NCBI RefSeq assembly: GCF_039729195.1
Contig: NZ_CP155796.1
Location: forward strand, 1,364,001-1,428,000
Length of the DNA stretch: 64,000 nt
Source: Mycobacterium sp. DL
GTDB lineage: Bacteria > Actinomycetota > Actinomycetes > Mycobacteriales > Mycobacteriaceae
Direction: 5' to 3'
Positions 53,926-62,345 of the stretch are shown here, in pieces (within the stretch, counting starts at the first letter, position 1; the number at the start of each line of letters is the position of its first letter). Under the pieces are notes generated by a model. It was not told the DNA's origin. It saw nothing but the letters and a program-made list of their open reading frames with translations, and did no database searches. The position numbers and the translations under genes are program-made.

Positions 53926-54283
53926 CACCCTGTGCCGGTGGGCACGAAGTGAAATCTACGACATTGTTGGCGCGTTCGCTGTACGAATCGACGATCTGGT
54001 CAAAAGTGCCTGCGACTAGGCATTCAGTGCATTAATTGCCTGGCAACAATATTTGCCCGGTAGGGAAATATCCGCTACTGAACAGCCCGCTCAGCCGGAC
54101 CTCGCCGCAGGGCCCGCGTGCTGGGCAGATGCCTCACATGCATGCGTCGGCACTCATGGTTGGCAAATTTTCGCTCGTTGTCGCGACGGAAAGCCGGTCC
54201 GCGTTCACCCACGCGGGAACGCGCCGACTGCCACAATCGGATGTCCGCGGCACCGGTCGCGGGAGACCCTGAGGAGCTTCACA
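53926..54283. other. Intergenic region without recognised gene
   Basis: About 360 bp between the hairpin and the proline-rich gene. It is locally AT-richer (the TAATTGCCTGGCAACAATAT stretch near 54030) and must hold the promoter of the proline-rich gene. A longer frame through it has no good ribosome site and mixes unlike composition, so I do not call a gene. Confidence 0.5.
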
Positions 54284-54634
54284 GTGCGCGAGACCTGGCG
54301 CGTCGTCATTGCGGGTTTGTTCGTGGGTGCGGTGCTCAGCCCCGTGCTGGGCACCGCCCCGACCGCCCACGCCGTATGCGGCTCGGTCGGCGGCGTGCAC
54401 TTCGACGTCACCGGTTGTTCGGACCCGCTCTACGAACTCAACGACGTGCTGGCACCGCCACCTCCTCCGCCCCCACCGCCGCCGCCACCGCCCCCACCGC
54501 CGCCACCGGGCGCGCCACCGCCACCTCCACCTCCACCGCCTCCGCCGCCACCCCCGCCGGTGTACATCCCGCCGCCCAACGTCAGTGTCTGCGCCGACGT
54601 CGGCCGCCGGATCAGCGTGAGCGGTTGCATCTAG
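54284..54634 (+). CDS. Proline-rich secreted protein
   Basis: A 116-residue exported protein. A signal peptide (VVIAGLFVGAVLSPVLGTAP, then TAHA) is followed by a short Cys-containing segment (CGSVGGVHFDVTGCSDPLYE), a tract of more than 30 prolines broken by GA, and a closing segment with two Cys (VCADVGRRISVSGCI). The flanking segments are similar (C...G..V.V.GC), suggesting a duplicated small domain joined by a polyproline rod. The GTG at 54284 follows GAGGAG. Function unknown. The SDR gene starts immediately after the stop. Confidence 0.78.
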   Translation: MRETWRVVIAGLFVGAVLSPVLGTAPTAHAVCGSVGGVHFDVTGCSDPLYELNDVLAPPPPPPPPPPPPPPPPPPGAPPPPPPPPPPPPPPPVYIPPPNVSVCADVGRRISVSGCI

Positions 54635-55405
54635 GTGGATCGGGGCTCCTTCGACCGGCTGTTCGACATGACCGGCCGGACGGTCATCGTGACCGGCGGC
54701 ACCCGCGGAATCGGGTTGGCGCTGGCCGAGGGTTACGTGCTGGCCGGCGCGCGGGTCGTCGTCGCCAGCCGTAAGGCTGATGCGTGCGAGCAGGCCGCCA
54801 CGCATCTGCGCGAGATGGGCGGCGAGGCGATCGGCGTGCCCACGCACGTCGGAGATGTGGAAGACCTCGCATCGCTCGTCGCGCGCACGGTCGCCGAGTT
54901 CGGCGGGGTCGACGTCCTGGTGAACAACGCCGCCAACCCGCTGGCCCAGCCTCTGGGGCAGCTGACGGTCGACGCGCTGACGAAGTCGTTCGAGGTCAAC
55001 CTGCGCGGGCCGGTGGTCCTGACCCAGGAGGCGTTGCCCCATCTGAAGGCCAGTCCGCACGCCGCGGTGCTGAACATGGTCTCGGTCGGCGCGTTCATCT
55101 TCGCGCCGATGTTGTCGATCTACGCGTCGATGAAGGCCGCGCTGATGTCGTTCACCCGATCGATGGCCGCCGAGTTCGTCCACGACGGAATCCGGGTCAA
55201 CGCGCTGGCTCCCGGACCCGTCGACACCGACATGATGCGCAAGAACCCACCGGAAGCCATCGACGGGATGGTCAACGGCACGCTGATGCGGCGGCTGGCC
55301 TCCGCCGACGAAATGGTGGGCGCTGCATTGCTTTTGACGTCAGACGCGGGCAGCTACATCACCGGGCAGGTGATCATCGCCGACGGAGGCGGGACGCCGC
55401 GTTAG
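54635..55405 (+). CDS. SDR family oxidoreductase
   Basis: A 256-residue short-chain dehydrogenase/reductase. NAD(P)-binding TGGTRGIGLALAEGY (about 19-33), NNAANP, and catalytic YASMKAA (Tyr about 162, Lys about 166) are all present. MLNMVSVGAFIF contains the catalytic Ser. Substrate unknown. Starts with a GTG directly after the stop of the proline-rich gene; a start at 54668 is an alternative. Its 3' end overlaps the convergent TetR gene by 32 bp. Confidence 0.88.
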   Translation: MDRGSFDRLFDMTGRTVIVTGGTRGIGLALAEGYVLAGARVVVASRKADACEQAATHLREMGGEAIGVPTHVGDVEDLASLVARTVAEFGGVDVLVNNAANPLAQPLGQLTVDALTKSFEVNLRGPVVLTQEALPHLKASPHAAVLNMVSVGAFIFAPMLSIYASMKAALMSFTRSMAAEFVHDGIRVNALAPGPVDTDMMRKNPPEAIDGMVNGTLMRRLASADEMVGAALLLTSDAGSYITGQVIIADGGGTPR

Positions 55406-56039
55406 CGCCACCCCCGATCAGCGGGTCGAGAATCTCGGCCACTTGCGGGTAGACGATCGCGGGTGCGACCCAGCGGTACAGGAACTCGCGCAGCTCGACG
55501 CCGTTGCGCTTGGGGTTTCCGGCGTCGATGAGAAACGAATTGAGCACCCGCAGCGAGAATTCGTTCAGTTCGTTGAGGGCGTGCTCGTCGAAACCGTGTG
55601 CGTCCCAGTCGACGTCGAGCCGGTGCAGCAGCGACCGGCCGAAGGTGTATGCGGTGTCGGTGGTGAAGGACCCGCCGACCGAATGCTTACCCCGTTGGCT
55701 GAGCAGGAACCCGATCTGCGGGTCGTCGGCCAGCGATTCGATCGTGAACGCCATGCCTTCGACCATCGCGGCGACGGGGTCGGTCTCGTCGCGCACCCGT
55801 CGTTCCAGGCGTCCCAGGAACCCGTCGGCCTTCTGCATCGCGCACGCCACCAGCAGCGCCTCGGTGCTGGGGAAGTAGCGGTACACGGTCTGGCGGGTGA
55901 CTCCCAGATCGCGTGCCACGTCGGCGATGCGCATCGAGGAGCCTCGGTCGGCGACGATCCGGTCCGCCGAGGCGAGGATGCGCGCGATCGCCTCCTCGTC
56001 TGACGAGGGCGGGTTTCCGGACCAACCATGGCTTCGCAT
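55374..56039 (-). CDS. TetR family transcriptional regulator
   Basis: A 221-residue regulator. Helix-turn-helix SSMRIADVARDLGVTRQTVYRYF at about 30-52, followed by an all-helical ligand domain. The ATG at 56039 has GAGGGGGT upstream; a longer frame would begin in the family A repeat at 56069. Convergent with the SDR. The ligand and regulon are unknown. Confidence 0.85.
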   Translation of the reverse strand: MRSHGWSGNPPSSDEEAIARILASADRIVADRGSSMRIADVARDLGVTRQTVYRYFPSTEALLVACAMQKADGFLGRLERRVRDETDPVAAMVEGMAFTIESLADDPQIGFLLSQRGKHSVGGSFTTDTAYTFGRSLLHRLDVDWDAHGFDEHALNELNEFSLRVLNSFLIDAGNPKRNGVELREFLYRWVAPAIVYPQVAEILDPLIGGGANAASRLRRR

Positions 56040-56068
56040 TGCTACCCCCTCTTTTCGCGCCCCTCTTG

Positions 56069-56130
56069 CGCCGAAACTGTATTCCACGTGGGCTATCGGC
56101 GAAAAATCCCGCGTGGAATACAGTTTCGGC
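56069..56130. repeat. Family A palindrome, copy A3 (62 bp)
   Basis: Arms start CGCCGAAACTGTATTCCACG and end with CGTGGAATACAGTTTCGGC. It lies between two minus-strand genes (crotonase and TetR). Confidence 0.87.
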
Positions 56131-56157
56131 ATCTAGTCCTTCCGGCAGCTTGGCCGT

Positions 56158-56946
56158 CTAGTCCTTGCGCAGCACCGAAGCGGCCGCCTCGCGCATCTCG
56201 CCGCTCGTCGATGCCAGGATCTGGCTGCGGTTCTCCAGGTGCAGAGCAGCTTCCAAGCTGCCTGCGTCGACGTTGGCCCACAGCACCTGCTTGGTCGACT
56301 CGAGGCCGAATTTTCCATAACCGCAGAGTGTTTCGGCGATCGCCAGCGCCTCGTCGACGACGTTCTCGGCGAGCCGGGACACGATGCCCAGCCGAAGCGC
56401 TTCCTCGCCGTCGACCGCCCGCGCGGTCAGGATCAAGTCGAATGCCGGCCCGGCCCCGATGACGCGGGGCAACGTATAGCTGACCCCGATGTCGCATCCG
56501 CCGAGCCCGAGCTTGATGAACTGGGTGCAGAATCGCGTCGACGCCGTGCCGATGCGGATGTCGCAGGCCAGTGCGATGCCGAAGCCACCGCCGTAGGCGA
56601 CGCCGTTGACGGCCGCGATCACGGGCTGGCGCAGGCGATGGATCTTCGCGGTGAGGTCGGCGATGCGCTCCTGCCACCGCATCCCCGAGCGCGGGAACTC
56701 GGTGCCGCCGCCGGCTTCCGCCGGATTGGGGGCCGAAAGGTCCAGGCCCGAGCAGAATCCGCGACCGGCGCCGGTCAGCACGACGACCCGGCAGGTGTTG
56801 TCGACGGCGATCGCATCGAGCGCGGTGTGCAGTTCCTCGACCAGCTCGTAGGTCAACGCGTTGAGTTTGTCCGGCCGGTTGAGCGTCAGGACGGTGATCT
56901 CGGGCCGGGGATGTGTCACTTCGAGGACGGACGCCATGGCCGTCAC
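56158..56946 (-). CDS. Enoyl-CoA hydratase/isomerase family protein
   Basis: A 262-residue crotonase. Oxyanion-hole segments are GAGRGFCSGLDLSAPN and NGVAYGGGFGIALACDIR; the CoA-side helix FIKLGLGGCDIGVSYTLPRVIG replaces the usual first catalytic Glu by Gly-Cys-Asp, so hydratase chemistry is uncertain. A role in fatty acid or side-chain beta-oxidation is likely. GTG at 56946 starts 1 nt after the TetR stop; an ATG at 56937 is an alternative. Confidence 0.82.
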   Translation of the reverse strand: MTAMASVLEVTHPRPEITVLTLNRPDKLNALTYELVEELHTALDAIAVDNTCRVVVLTGAGRGFCSGLDLSAPNPAEAGGGTEFPRSGMRWQERIADLTAKIHRLRQPVIAAVNGVAYGGGFGIALACDIRIGTASTRFCTQFIKLGLGGCDIGVSYTLPRVIGAGPAFDLILTARAVDGEEALRLGIVSRLAENVVDEALAIAETLCGYGKFGLESTKQVLWANVDAGSLEAALHLENRSQILASTSGEMREAAASVLRKD

Positions 56947-56947
56947 G

Positions 56948-57661
56948 TTAACTGCTGCGCCAGCCCGCCACGCCGACGGTGATCATCCGCAGCTGCTTGA
57001 TGGCGATGCGCTTGATCTCCTGGATGTGGTCGGCATCGGTGGTGTCCTCGAGCGACTCGGCGATCAGGATCATCGAGTTGACGAACACGCTGGCCAGGAT
57101 GTTGAGGTCCTCGCTGCTCCACGTGTTCAAGCCGGGGAAGCGGGCCAGGTCGATGGCCAGTTCGGAGGTGATGAGTCGGATCTCGGTGCGGATGGCATAG
57201 CGCAGCACGGCCACGCCGCTGGAGCGCTCGCGCCCGATGAAGCGCCAGTGTTCGCGGCGGCCCTGAACGCCGTCGACCAGGATCTCCACCGACGACTCGA
57301 TCACCCGGTTCGGATCGAGCTTGCCCGCGCGGGCCCCGCGCAACATGTCTCGCAGGGTCCGGAAGGACTCGTCGATCAGGACCAGACCGAGGGATTCCAT
57401 CGAGTCGAAGTGCCGGTAGAACGCCGCGGGCACGATACCGGCTTCGCGGGTGACCTCACGCAGGCTCAGCGCGCTGAAGCTCTGCTCGGCGAGGAGGTGC
57501 AGCGCTGCTTCCACGATCGCTCGTCGAGTGGCCTGCTTGCGCTGGTCCCTGGTCAGCGACTCTTTGTCATCGCTTACCTGGCCGCGCGAGGACGTCCTCG
57601 ACCGCGACCGTCCCGACCTGCCCGAACCGTCCGAGTGTGATCTGGGCGTACGACTGTTCAC
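56948..57661 (-). CDS. TetR family regulator of FabR/DesT type
   Basis: A 237-residue regulator. After an Arg/Ser-rich N terminus comes ALSLREVTREAGIVPAAFYRHF, then DSMESLGLVLIDES, which closely match the HTH and following helix of FabR and DesT, the regulators of unsaturated fatty acid synthesis. Divergent from the reductase-desaturase operon, the same arrangement as DesT and its targets in Pseudomonas. GTG at 57661 is the only usable start near; it sits in a DesT-like operator. Likely acts by sensing acyl-CoA. Confidence 0.82.
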   Translation of the reverse strand: MNSRTPRSHSDGSGRSGRSRSRTSSRGQVSDDKESLTRDQRKQATRRAIVEAALHLLAEQSFSALSLREVTREAGIVPAAFYRHFDSMESLGLVLIDESFRTLRDMLRGARAGKLDPNRVIESSVEILVDGVQGRREHWRFIGRERSSGVAVLRYAIRTEIRLITSELAIDLARFPGLNTWSSEDLNILASVFVNSMILIAESLEDTTDADHIQEIKRIAIKQLRMITVGVAGWRSS

Positions 57662-57662
57662 T
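57645..57662. promoter_or_regulatory. DesT/FabR-like operator over the TetR start
   Basis: GGCGTACGACTGTTCACT fits the pattern AGTGnAC-N4-GTnCACT except at two left-hand bases. It covers the GTG start codon of the TetR gene. Confidence 0.5.
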
Positions 57663-57722
57663 GGCTGTGAAACCTACCACAACCTCTGTGCATCCATTGA
57701 CGTGGAGAGTCCGTCACGCAAT

Positions 57723-57740
57723 GGTGTACACATGTTCACT
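57723..57740. promoter_or_regulatory. DesT/FabR-like operator over the reductase start
   Basis: GGTGTACACATGTTCACT matches AGTGnAC-N4-GTnCACT at all but the first base. It contains the ATG of the reductase (57732). A TTGACG box lies at 57697-57702. Confidence 0.6.
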
Positions 57741-58790
57741 GAAACTCTGACCAAGCGAGTTCGGCGGTCCACACTGCTGGATCTGCTCACCGGTCCGCAT
57801 GGCGTGGATCGCTTCACTGAGCTGGTCGACCCCACCTGGACGCGCGGCGACGCCCGCGCCCGGATCGTCGGGGTACGGCGTACCACCCCCCGCAGCGTCA
57901 CGCTGACACTCGAACCCAATCGTGCGTTCACCGGGTTCCGCGCCGGTCAGCACATCAACCTTTCGGTCGAGATCGACGGTCGCCGTCGCACCCGACCGTA
58001 CTCGCCGGCCAACGCCGAAACCGACGGGCTCGTCGAGCTGACGATCGGCCGCCACGACGGCGGGCTGGTGTCCACCTACCTGATCGAGCATGCCCGCGTC
58101 GGGATGGTCGTCGGCCTCGACTCCGTCGGCGGCGACTTCACGTTGCCCTCGGGGACCGGCTCCCTGCTGTTCGTCTCCGGCGGCAGTGGCATCACCCCGG
58201 TGATGTCGATGCTGCGCACGCTTCGAGCGCGGCGGCACACCGGAGCCGTGGCGTTCGTCCACTACGCCCGGTCTGCCGAAGAGGCGTGCTACCGCGACGA
58301 ACTCGCCGACATCGCCCGCGCGATGCCGAACGTCACGGTGCTGCACGGCTACAGCCGGACGACGGCCGGGTCTGACCTGGACGGCCGCTTCGGTTCCGAG
58401 CACCTCGACGCGGCCCTGCCCGATGCCGACCACGTTTTCGTGTGTGGGCCGCCGGAGCTGGTCGACGCGGTGCGGTCGCTGCGCCCGGACGCGGCGTCGG
58501 AGAGCTTCGTTCCGCCGGTGTTCTCCGGTGAATCCTCCGGTGGCCGAGTGACTTTCGCCGACAGCGGCGTGGAGATCACCGACAACGGCAAGCCGCTGCT
58601 CGATCAGGCCGAGGCCGCCGGGTTGACGCCCGAAAGCGGTTGCCGGATGGGCATCTGCTTCTCCTGCACCCGCCGCAAGACCAGCGGCGCGGTGCGCAAC
58701 GTGATCACCGGCGCGGTGTCCAGCGCCGAAGAAGAAGACGTGCAGCTCTGCATCACCACCCCCGTCGGCGACGTCGACATCGCTCTCTAA
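57732..58790 (+). CDS. Ferredoxin reductase (FAD and 2Fe-2S), desaturase electron donor
   Basis: A 352-residue Rv3230c-like oxidoreductase. FAD-binding RTRPYSPANAET (about 86), NAD(P)H-binding VSGGSGITPVMSML, CGPPELV, and a C-terminal plant-type [2Fe-2S] domain with CRMGICFSC (about 304-312) and a fourth Cys in VQLC. Such enzymes feed electrons to DesA3-type membrane desaturases. The desaturase follows 34 bp downstream in the same operon. Confidence 0.92.
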   Translation: MFTETLTKRVRRSTLLDLLTGPHGVDRFTELVDPTWTRGDARARIVGVRRTTPRSVTLTLEPNRAFTGFRAGQHINLSVEIDGRRRTRPYSPANAETDGLVELTIGRHDGGLVSTYLIEHARVGMVVGLDSVGGDFTLPSGTGSLLFVSGGSGITPVMSMLRTLRARRHTGAVAFVHYARSAEEACYRDELADIARAMPNVTVLHGYSRTTAGSDLDGRFGSEHLDAALPDADHVFVCGPPELVDAVRSLRPDAASESFVPPVFSGESSGGRVTFADSGVEITDNGKPLLDQAEAAGLTPESGCRMGICFSCTRRKTSGAVRNVITGAVSSAEEEDVQLCITTPVGDVDIAL

Positions 58791-58824
58791 AGCCCTTCAG
58801 ACCTCGACAGAAACGGAGATTCCA

Positions 58825-59928
58825 ATGACTGTCACGACCCAACCCCAGGCCAAGACCCTCGAAAAGACGGTCGGGGGACGCACCATCACCATGACCCCCG
58901 AGCAGGCTGAGGCGTTCGGCCGCGAGCTCGACGAGCTCAAGGAAAGCGTCATCGCCGACCTCGGCGAACGCGACGCCACCTACATCCGGCGGATGATCAA
59001 GGCGCAGCGCACCCTCGAGGTCGGCGGCCGGGCACTGCTCTTCGGTGGCATCTTCCCGCCGTTCTGGCTGGCCGGCACCGCGATGCTGAGCTTGTCGAAG
59101 ATCATCGACAACATGGAAATCGGCCACAACGTCATGCACGGCCAGTACGACTGGATGGGCGACCCGAACATCTCGAGCAAGAACTTCGAGTGGGACAACG
59201 CCTGCCCCGGCGACCAGTGGCGCCACTCGCACAACTACATGCACCACACCTACACCAACATCGTCGGGCTGGACCGCGACATCGGCTACGGCATCCTGCG
59301 GATGAGCTCGGACCAGCGGTGGCGGCCCTACTACCTGGGCAACCCGGTGTATGCGTTCCTGCTGATGGTGCTGTTCCAGTACGGCGTCGCGCTGCACGAA
59401 CTGGAGAGCGAGAAGATCGCCTCCGGTGAGATCACCCTGACGGACAAGAAGGAGATCCTGTCGGGCATCTGGGCCAAGACCAAGCGGCAGACGCTCAAGG
59501 ACTATGTGGCGTTCCCGTTGCTGGCCGGACCGTTCGCGCCGTGGGTCTTCACGGGCAACATGACCGCGAACCTGGTGCGCAACGTGTGGTCGTACATGAT
59601 CATCTTCTGCGGGCACTTCCCCGAGGATGTGCAGGAGTTCTCGATCGAGGAGACCAAGGCCGAGACCCGCGGTCAGTGGTACTTCCGCCAGATCCTCGGG
59701 TCGGCGAACCTGACCGGCGGCAAGCTGTTCCACATCCTCAGCGGCAACCTGTCGTTCCAGATCGAACACCACCTGTTCCCCGACATCCCGGCGTTCCGGC
59801 ACGCGGAGATCGCGCCCAAGGTGCAGGAGATCTGCGAGCGCTACGGCGTGCCTTACAACAAGGGCTCCCTGCCGCATCAGTTCGGGACCGTGGTGCGCAA
59901 GATCGTGAAGTTCGCCCTGCCCTTCTAG
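58825..59928 (+). CDS. desA3: Membrane fatty acyl desaturase (DesA3-like)
   Basis: A 367-residue di-iron stearoyl-CoA delta-9 type desaturase. His boxes: GHNVMHGQYDW (about 102), WRHSHNYMHHTYTN (about 132) and FQIEHHLFPDIP (about 312). Hydrophobic segments around 65-85 and 170-235 fit membrane insertion. It introduces a cis double bond with electrons from the preceding gene's product. The operon lies under the probable control of the FabR/DesT-type regulator. Confidence 0.93.
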   Translation: MTVTTQPQAKTLEKTVGGRTITMTPEQAEAFGRELDELKESVIADLGERDATYIRRMIKAQRTLEVGGRALLFGGIFPPFWLAGTAMLSLSKIIDNMEIGHNVMHGQYDWMGDPNISSKNFEWDNACPGDQWRHSHNYMHHTYTNIVGLDRDIGYGILRMSSDQRWRPYYLGNPVYAFLLMVLFQYGVALHELESEKIASGEITLTDKKEILSGIWAKTKRQTLKDYVAFPLLAGPFAPWVFTGNMTANLVRNVWSYMIIFCGHFPEDVQEFSIEETKAETRGQWYFRQILGSANLTGGKLFHILSGNLSFQIEHHLFPDIPAFRHAEIAPKVQEICERYGVPYNKGSLPHQFGTVVRKIVKFALPF

Positions 59929-59944
59929 GGTCCCTTTCGTTCTC

Positions 59945-60007
59945 CGCCGAAACGGTATTCCGTGCGGGAATCCAGCAAGATTCTCCGCGTGGAATACCGT
60001 TTCGGCG
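59945..60007. repeat. Family A palindrome, copy A4 (63 bp)
   Basis: Arms start CGCCGAAACGGTATTCCGTG and end CGTGGAATACCGTTTCGGCG. Follows desA3 and could terminate that operon. Confidence 0.85.
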
Positions 60008-60096
60008 TTTGGGGGCCCGGACGTAGGTCTTGTCGGATCGATGCGGGCGTGATGAAGTCTGCGTTGGTCGGGCAATGTTCGGAAGGGAATGTGTTG

Positions 60097-60522
60097 ATGC
60101 GTGCTGCGTTCGCGGCGATGACGATTTTGGCGGCAGGTGCTCTTGGTGGAGCGGGGGTCGCGATGGCTCAGCCGGCGGTACCCAGCGCCGGGGAGTTGAC
60201 CTCTGATCTGCAGCAGGTGCTCAACACCGGGGCACCCGCGGACCAGCGCGCCGCCAAGCTGGCAGGCGGACAGGCTGCTGTGCCGACCGCCGACAACATC
60301 GCCAACCGGTTGAACACCTATGGCGGCATGGTCAACTGGCAGGTGCAGAACCCGGTGCTCAACGGTGATCGACTCGACGCGCAGATCGCGGTGACGATCC
60401 CGATCTGGGGTACCAAGACCCACAACATCTACTGGGTCAACCAGGACGGCGATTGGAAGCTGTCGAATCCGTCGGCGTGCGTCATCGCCACCGACGTCGC
60501 CGGCGTCGGCTGCACGGTCTAG
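60097..60522 (+). CDS. MTB12-like low-molecular-weight secreted antigen
   Basis: A 141-residue secreted protein. The signal peptide (AAMTILAAGALGGAGVAMA) is followed by PSAGELTSDLQQVLNTGAPAD, then NWQVQNPVLNGDRLDAQIAV and WVNQDGDWKLSNPSACVIA, the pattern of the CFP2/MTB12 family. One Cys pair in the mature part. Function is unknown. The ATG at 60097 follows GGAAGGGA. Confidence 0.83.
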   Translation: MRAAFAAMTILAAGALGGAGVAMAQPAVPSAGELTSDLQQVLNTGAPADQRAAKLAGGQAAVPTADNIANRLNTYGGMVNWQVQNPVLNGDRLDAQIAVTIPIWGTKTHNIYWVNQDGDWKLSNPSACVIATDVAGVGCTV

Positions 60523-60536
60523 CCCTGCGGCCTCAA

Positions 60537-60599
60537 CGCCGAAACTGTATTCCACGTGGGCTTTACGCGTACTTGAGCGCGCTGAGTGCAGTTTCGGCG
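60537..60599. repeat. Family A palindrome, degenerate copy A5 (63 bp)
   Basis: The left arm (CGCCGAAACTGTATTCCACG) is intact; the right arm is altered and encodes the last residues (AETALSALKYA and stop) of the DUF559-type gene. The outer arm pairs with the lone arm A6 at 61553-61574. Confidence 0.8.
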
Positions 60600-61477
60600 T
60601 GAGCGTCGCGGTATGCGTACCTGGGGATCGTGATTCGACCGCGCCACCCGCGCTGCGTCATCGCGTCGCGTAGCTCCTCGATCACGTGCACGGGATTGTC
60701 CTCCTTGACGACGGTCCTCACGTGCCAGCCGAGCTGCGCGAGTTTCGGCAGGACACGCCGATCCTTGAGGTACTGCGCGCGGTCGGACTGGTGCTGGTCG
60801 CCGTCGTACTCGAGCGCGACTTTGAAGTTCTCCCAGCCGAAGTCGAGGACCCGCAGCGGGAGGCCATGCTCGTCGAAGACGGGTATCTGCGTCGTGGGCA
60901 CCGGGAACCCGGCATCGATGACCAGCTTGCGCCACCACGATTCTGGTAGTGACATCGAGCCACCATCAACGAACGGCAGCACCGCTTTCAGTCGTGCCAC
61001 TCCGCGAGCCCCTTTGTAGCGCTTGGTGAGCAGCATGACGTCGTCGACCGGGTACGGCTGGACCCGCATCAACGCGTCGAGGCGGCCCAGCGCGTCGTGC
61101 GTGCGGAAGCGCCCGAGATCGAATGCCGTGCGTGCCGGAGTCGCTATCGGCATTCCCGCCAGTTGCTGCCACTCGTCGGAGCCGATGCGCTCGTTGCGGG
61201 CGATGATGCCCCGGGGAGGTCGCGTGCAATTGAAGATCAGCTCGATGTCGATGTCGTCATCGACCCAGCGGGAACCGTGCAGCGCGGCTGCCGCCAACCC
61301 TGTGACGATTCCCGTGCGCTGCGACCAGAGCCAGGCGCCGATCGTCCGGTCGCGCAGCGTGAGGTTTCCCTCGGGGGCGTGCACATTCGGGTAGATCGGT
61401 CTGTATCGTCGCCTGAGTCCATGGCTCGTGACGATCCCGTCGGCGACGGCTTCTGTACCGATGACTGGCTCTCCCAT
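60563..61477 (-). CDS. DUF559-like nuclease-fold protein
   Basis: A 304-residue protein. A short N-terminal part with GIVTSHGLRRRYRPIY and VTGLAAAALHG (AbiEi-like layout) is followed by a C-terminal DUF559/Vsr-like domain: ESWWRKLVIDAGFPVPTTQI, RVLDFGWENFKVALEYDGDQH and LKDRRVLPKLAQLGWHVRTV. LDFxW...VAxEYDG is shared with the protein at 48274-49170. Endonuclease activity is a fold-based inference. Its 3' end lies in a family A element and a lone family A arm lies upstream, so the gene is framed by inverted repeats. Confidence 0.75.
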   Translation of the reverse strand: MGEPVIGTEAVADGIVTSHGLRRRYRPIYPNVHAPEGNLTLRDRTIGAWLWSQRTGIVTGLAAAALHGSRWVDDDIDIELIFNCTRPPRGIIARNERIGSDEWQQLAGMPIATPARTAFDLGRFRTHDALGRLDALMRVQPYPVDDVMLLTKRYKGARGVARLKAVLPFVDGGSMSLPESWWRKLVIDAGFPVPTTQIPVFDEHGLPLRVLDFGWENFKVALEYDGDQHQSDRAQYLKDRRVLPKLAQLGWHVRTVVKEDNPVHVIEELRDAMTQRGWRGRITIPRYAYRDAHAETALSALKYA

Positions 61478-61552
61478 GGATGCATGGTCGAAATCAGCAC
61501 CGACAGAAAGTCGCCGAGATTGCTTGCAGCGCGCTAGTTATCCACAAGTTGC

Positions 61553-61574
61553 CGCGTGGAATACAGTTTCGGCG
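61553..61574. repeat. Lone family A arm A6
   Basis: A 22-bp right arm, ending GGAATACAGTTTCGGCG, without a left partner nearby. It is the complement of the A5 left arm at 60537 apart from two bases. Confidence 0.8.
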
Positions 61575-61592
61575 AAGAGGGGCGAAGTGGGG

Positions 61593-62345
61593 TCAGCGCT
61601 GGCAGGTGGGGCACCAGTAGGTGATGCGCTCCCCGCCGCGATCCGTCTCGATGGGCGTGCCGCACCGACGGCACGGCTTACCTGCGCGTCCGTACACCCA
61701 CACGTCCTGGCCGGGGCGGGTGTTGCCGGTGGTCGTGCGATTGATCCGTGATCGATTGGCCCACAGCATCTGCTGGGTGCGGGTGACAACCCGCAACGGG
61801 TCGGTCAGCGCACCGACCGCGGTCCCCGGCCGCAGCCCGAACACGAACCCCAGCTCGTTGGCGTAGACGTTGCCGACGCCGGCCATCACCCGCTGATCCA
61901 GCAGCGTCTCGGACAGCGGTCGAGATGGGTCGGCCATCAGGTTGGCCGCCGCCGTCTCGGCCGACCAGTCGTCGCCGAGCAGGTCCGGGCCCAGGTGTGC
62001 AACAGCATCCATGTCGACGGCGCGCTCGAGGACCTCCAACACTCCGAGGTCGACGCCCGATGCCCGGGAGTCCGCTGTCTCCAAAACGATTCGCACCTTG
62101 TAGGCCGGCGCTCGAACCCGGCCGATGATCCACGCCCCGTCCATCTTCAGATGTGAGTGGATGCTCGCCGCTCCCACTCGGATGAACAGATGCTTGCCCC
62201 GGCTGAGCACTTCGTCGACCTTTTGCCCGGCCAGGTTCACCGCGGCGTACCGCGGCACCCGGACATCACAGCGCGTCAGCTCCTTGCCTTCCAGCGCCTC
62301 CCGCAGTTTGGTGGCCGTGCGGAACACGGTGTCGCCTTCAGGCAT
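61593..62345 (-). CDS. nei2: Fpg/Nei family DNA glycosylase (endonuclease VIII 2)
   Basis: A 250-residue base-excision repair enzyme. N-terminal MPEGDTV gives the catalytic Pro2 and Glu3; SRGKHLFI contains the Lys, [18 protein letters not shown] is the helix-two-turn-helix, and a C-terminal CRRC...WCPTC zinc finger (about 222-249) is complete with [11 protein letters not shown] between. It removes oxidised pyrimidines. It overlaps lhr by one base (TGATG), the recalled Rv3297-Rv3296 order. Confidence 0.93.
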   Translation of the reverse strand: MPEGDTVFRTATKLREALEGKELTRCDVRVPRYAAVNLAGQKVDEVLSRGKHLFIRVGAASIHSHLKMDGAWIIGRVRAPAYKVRIVLETADSRASGVDLGVLEVLERAVDMDAVAHLGPDLLGDDWSAETAAANLMADPSRPLSETLLDQRVMAGVGNVYANELGFVFGLRPGTAVGALTDPLRVVTRTQQMLWANRSRINRTTTGNTRPGQDVWVYGRAGKPCRRCGTPIETDRGGERITYWCPTCQR

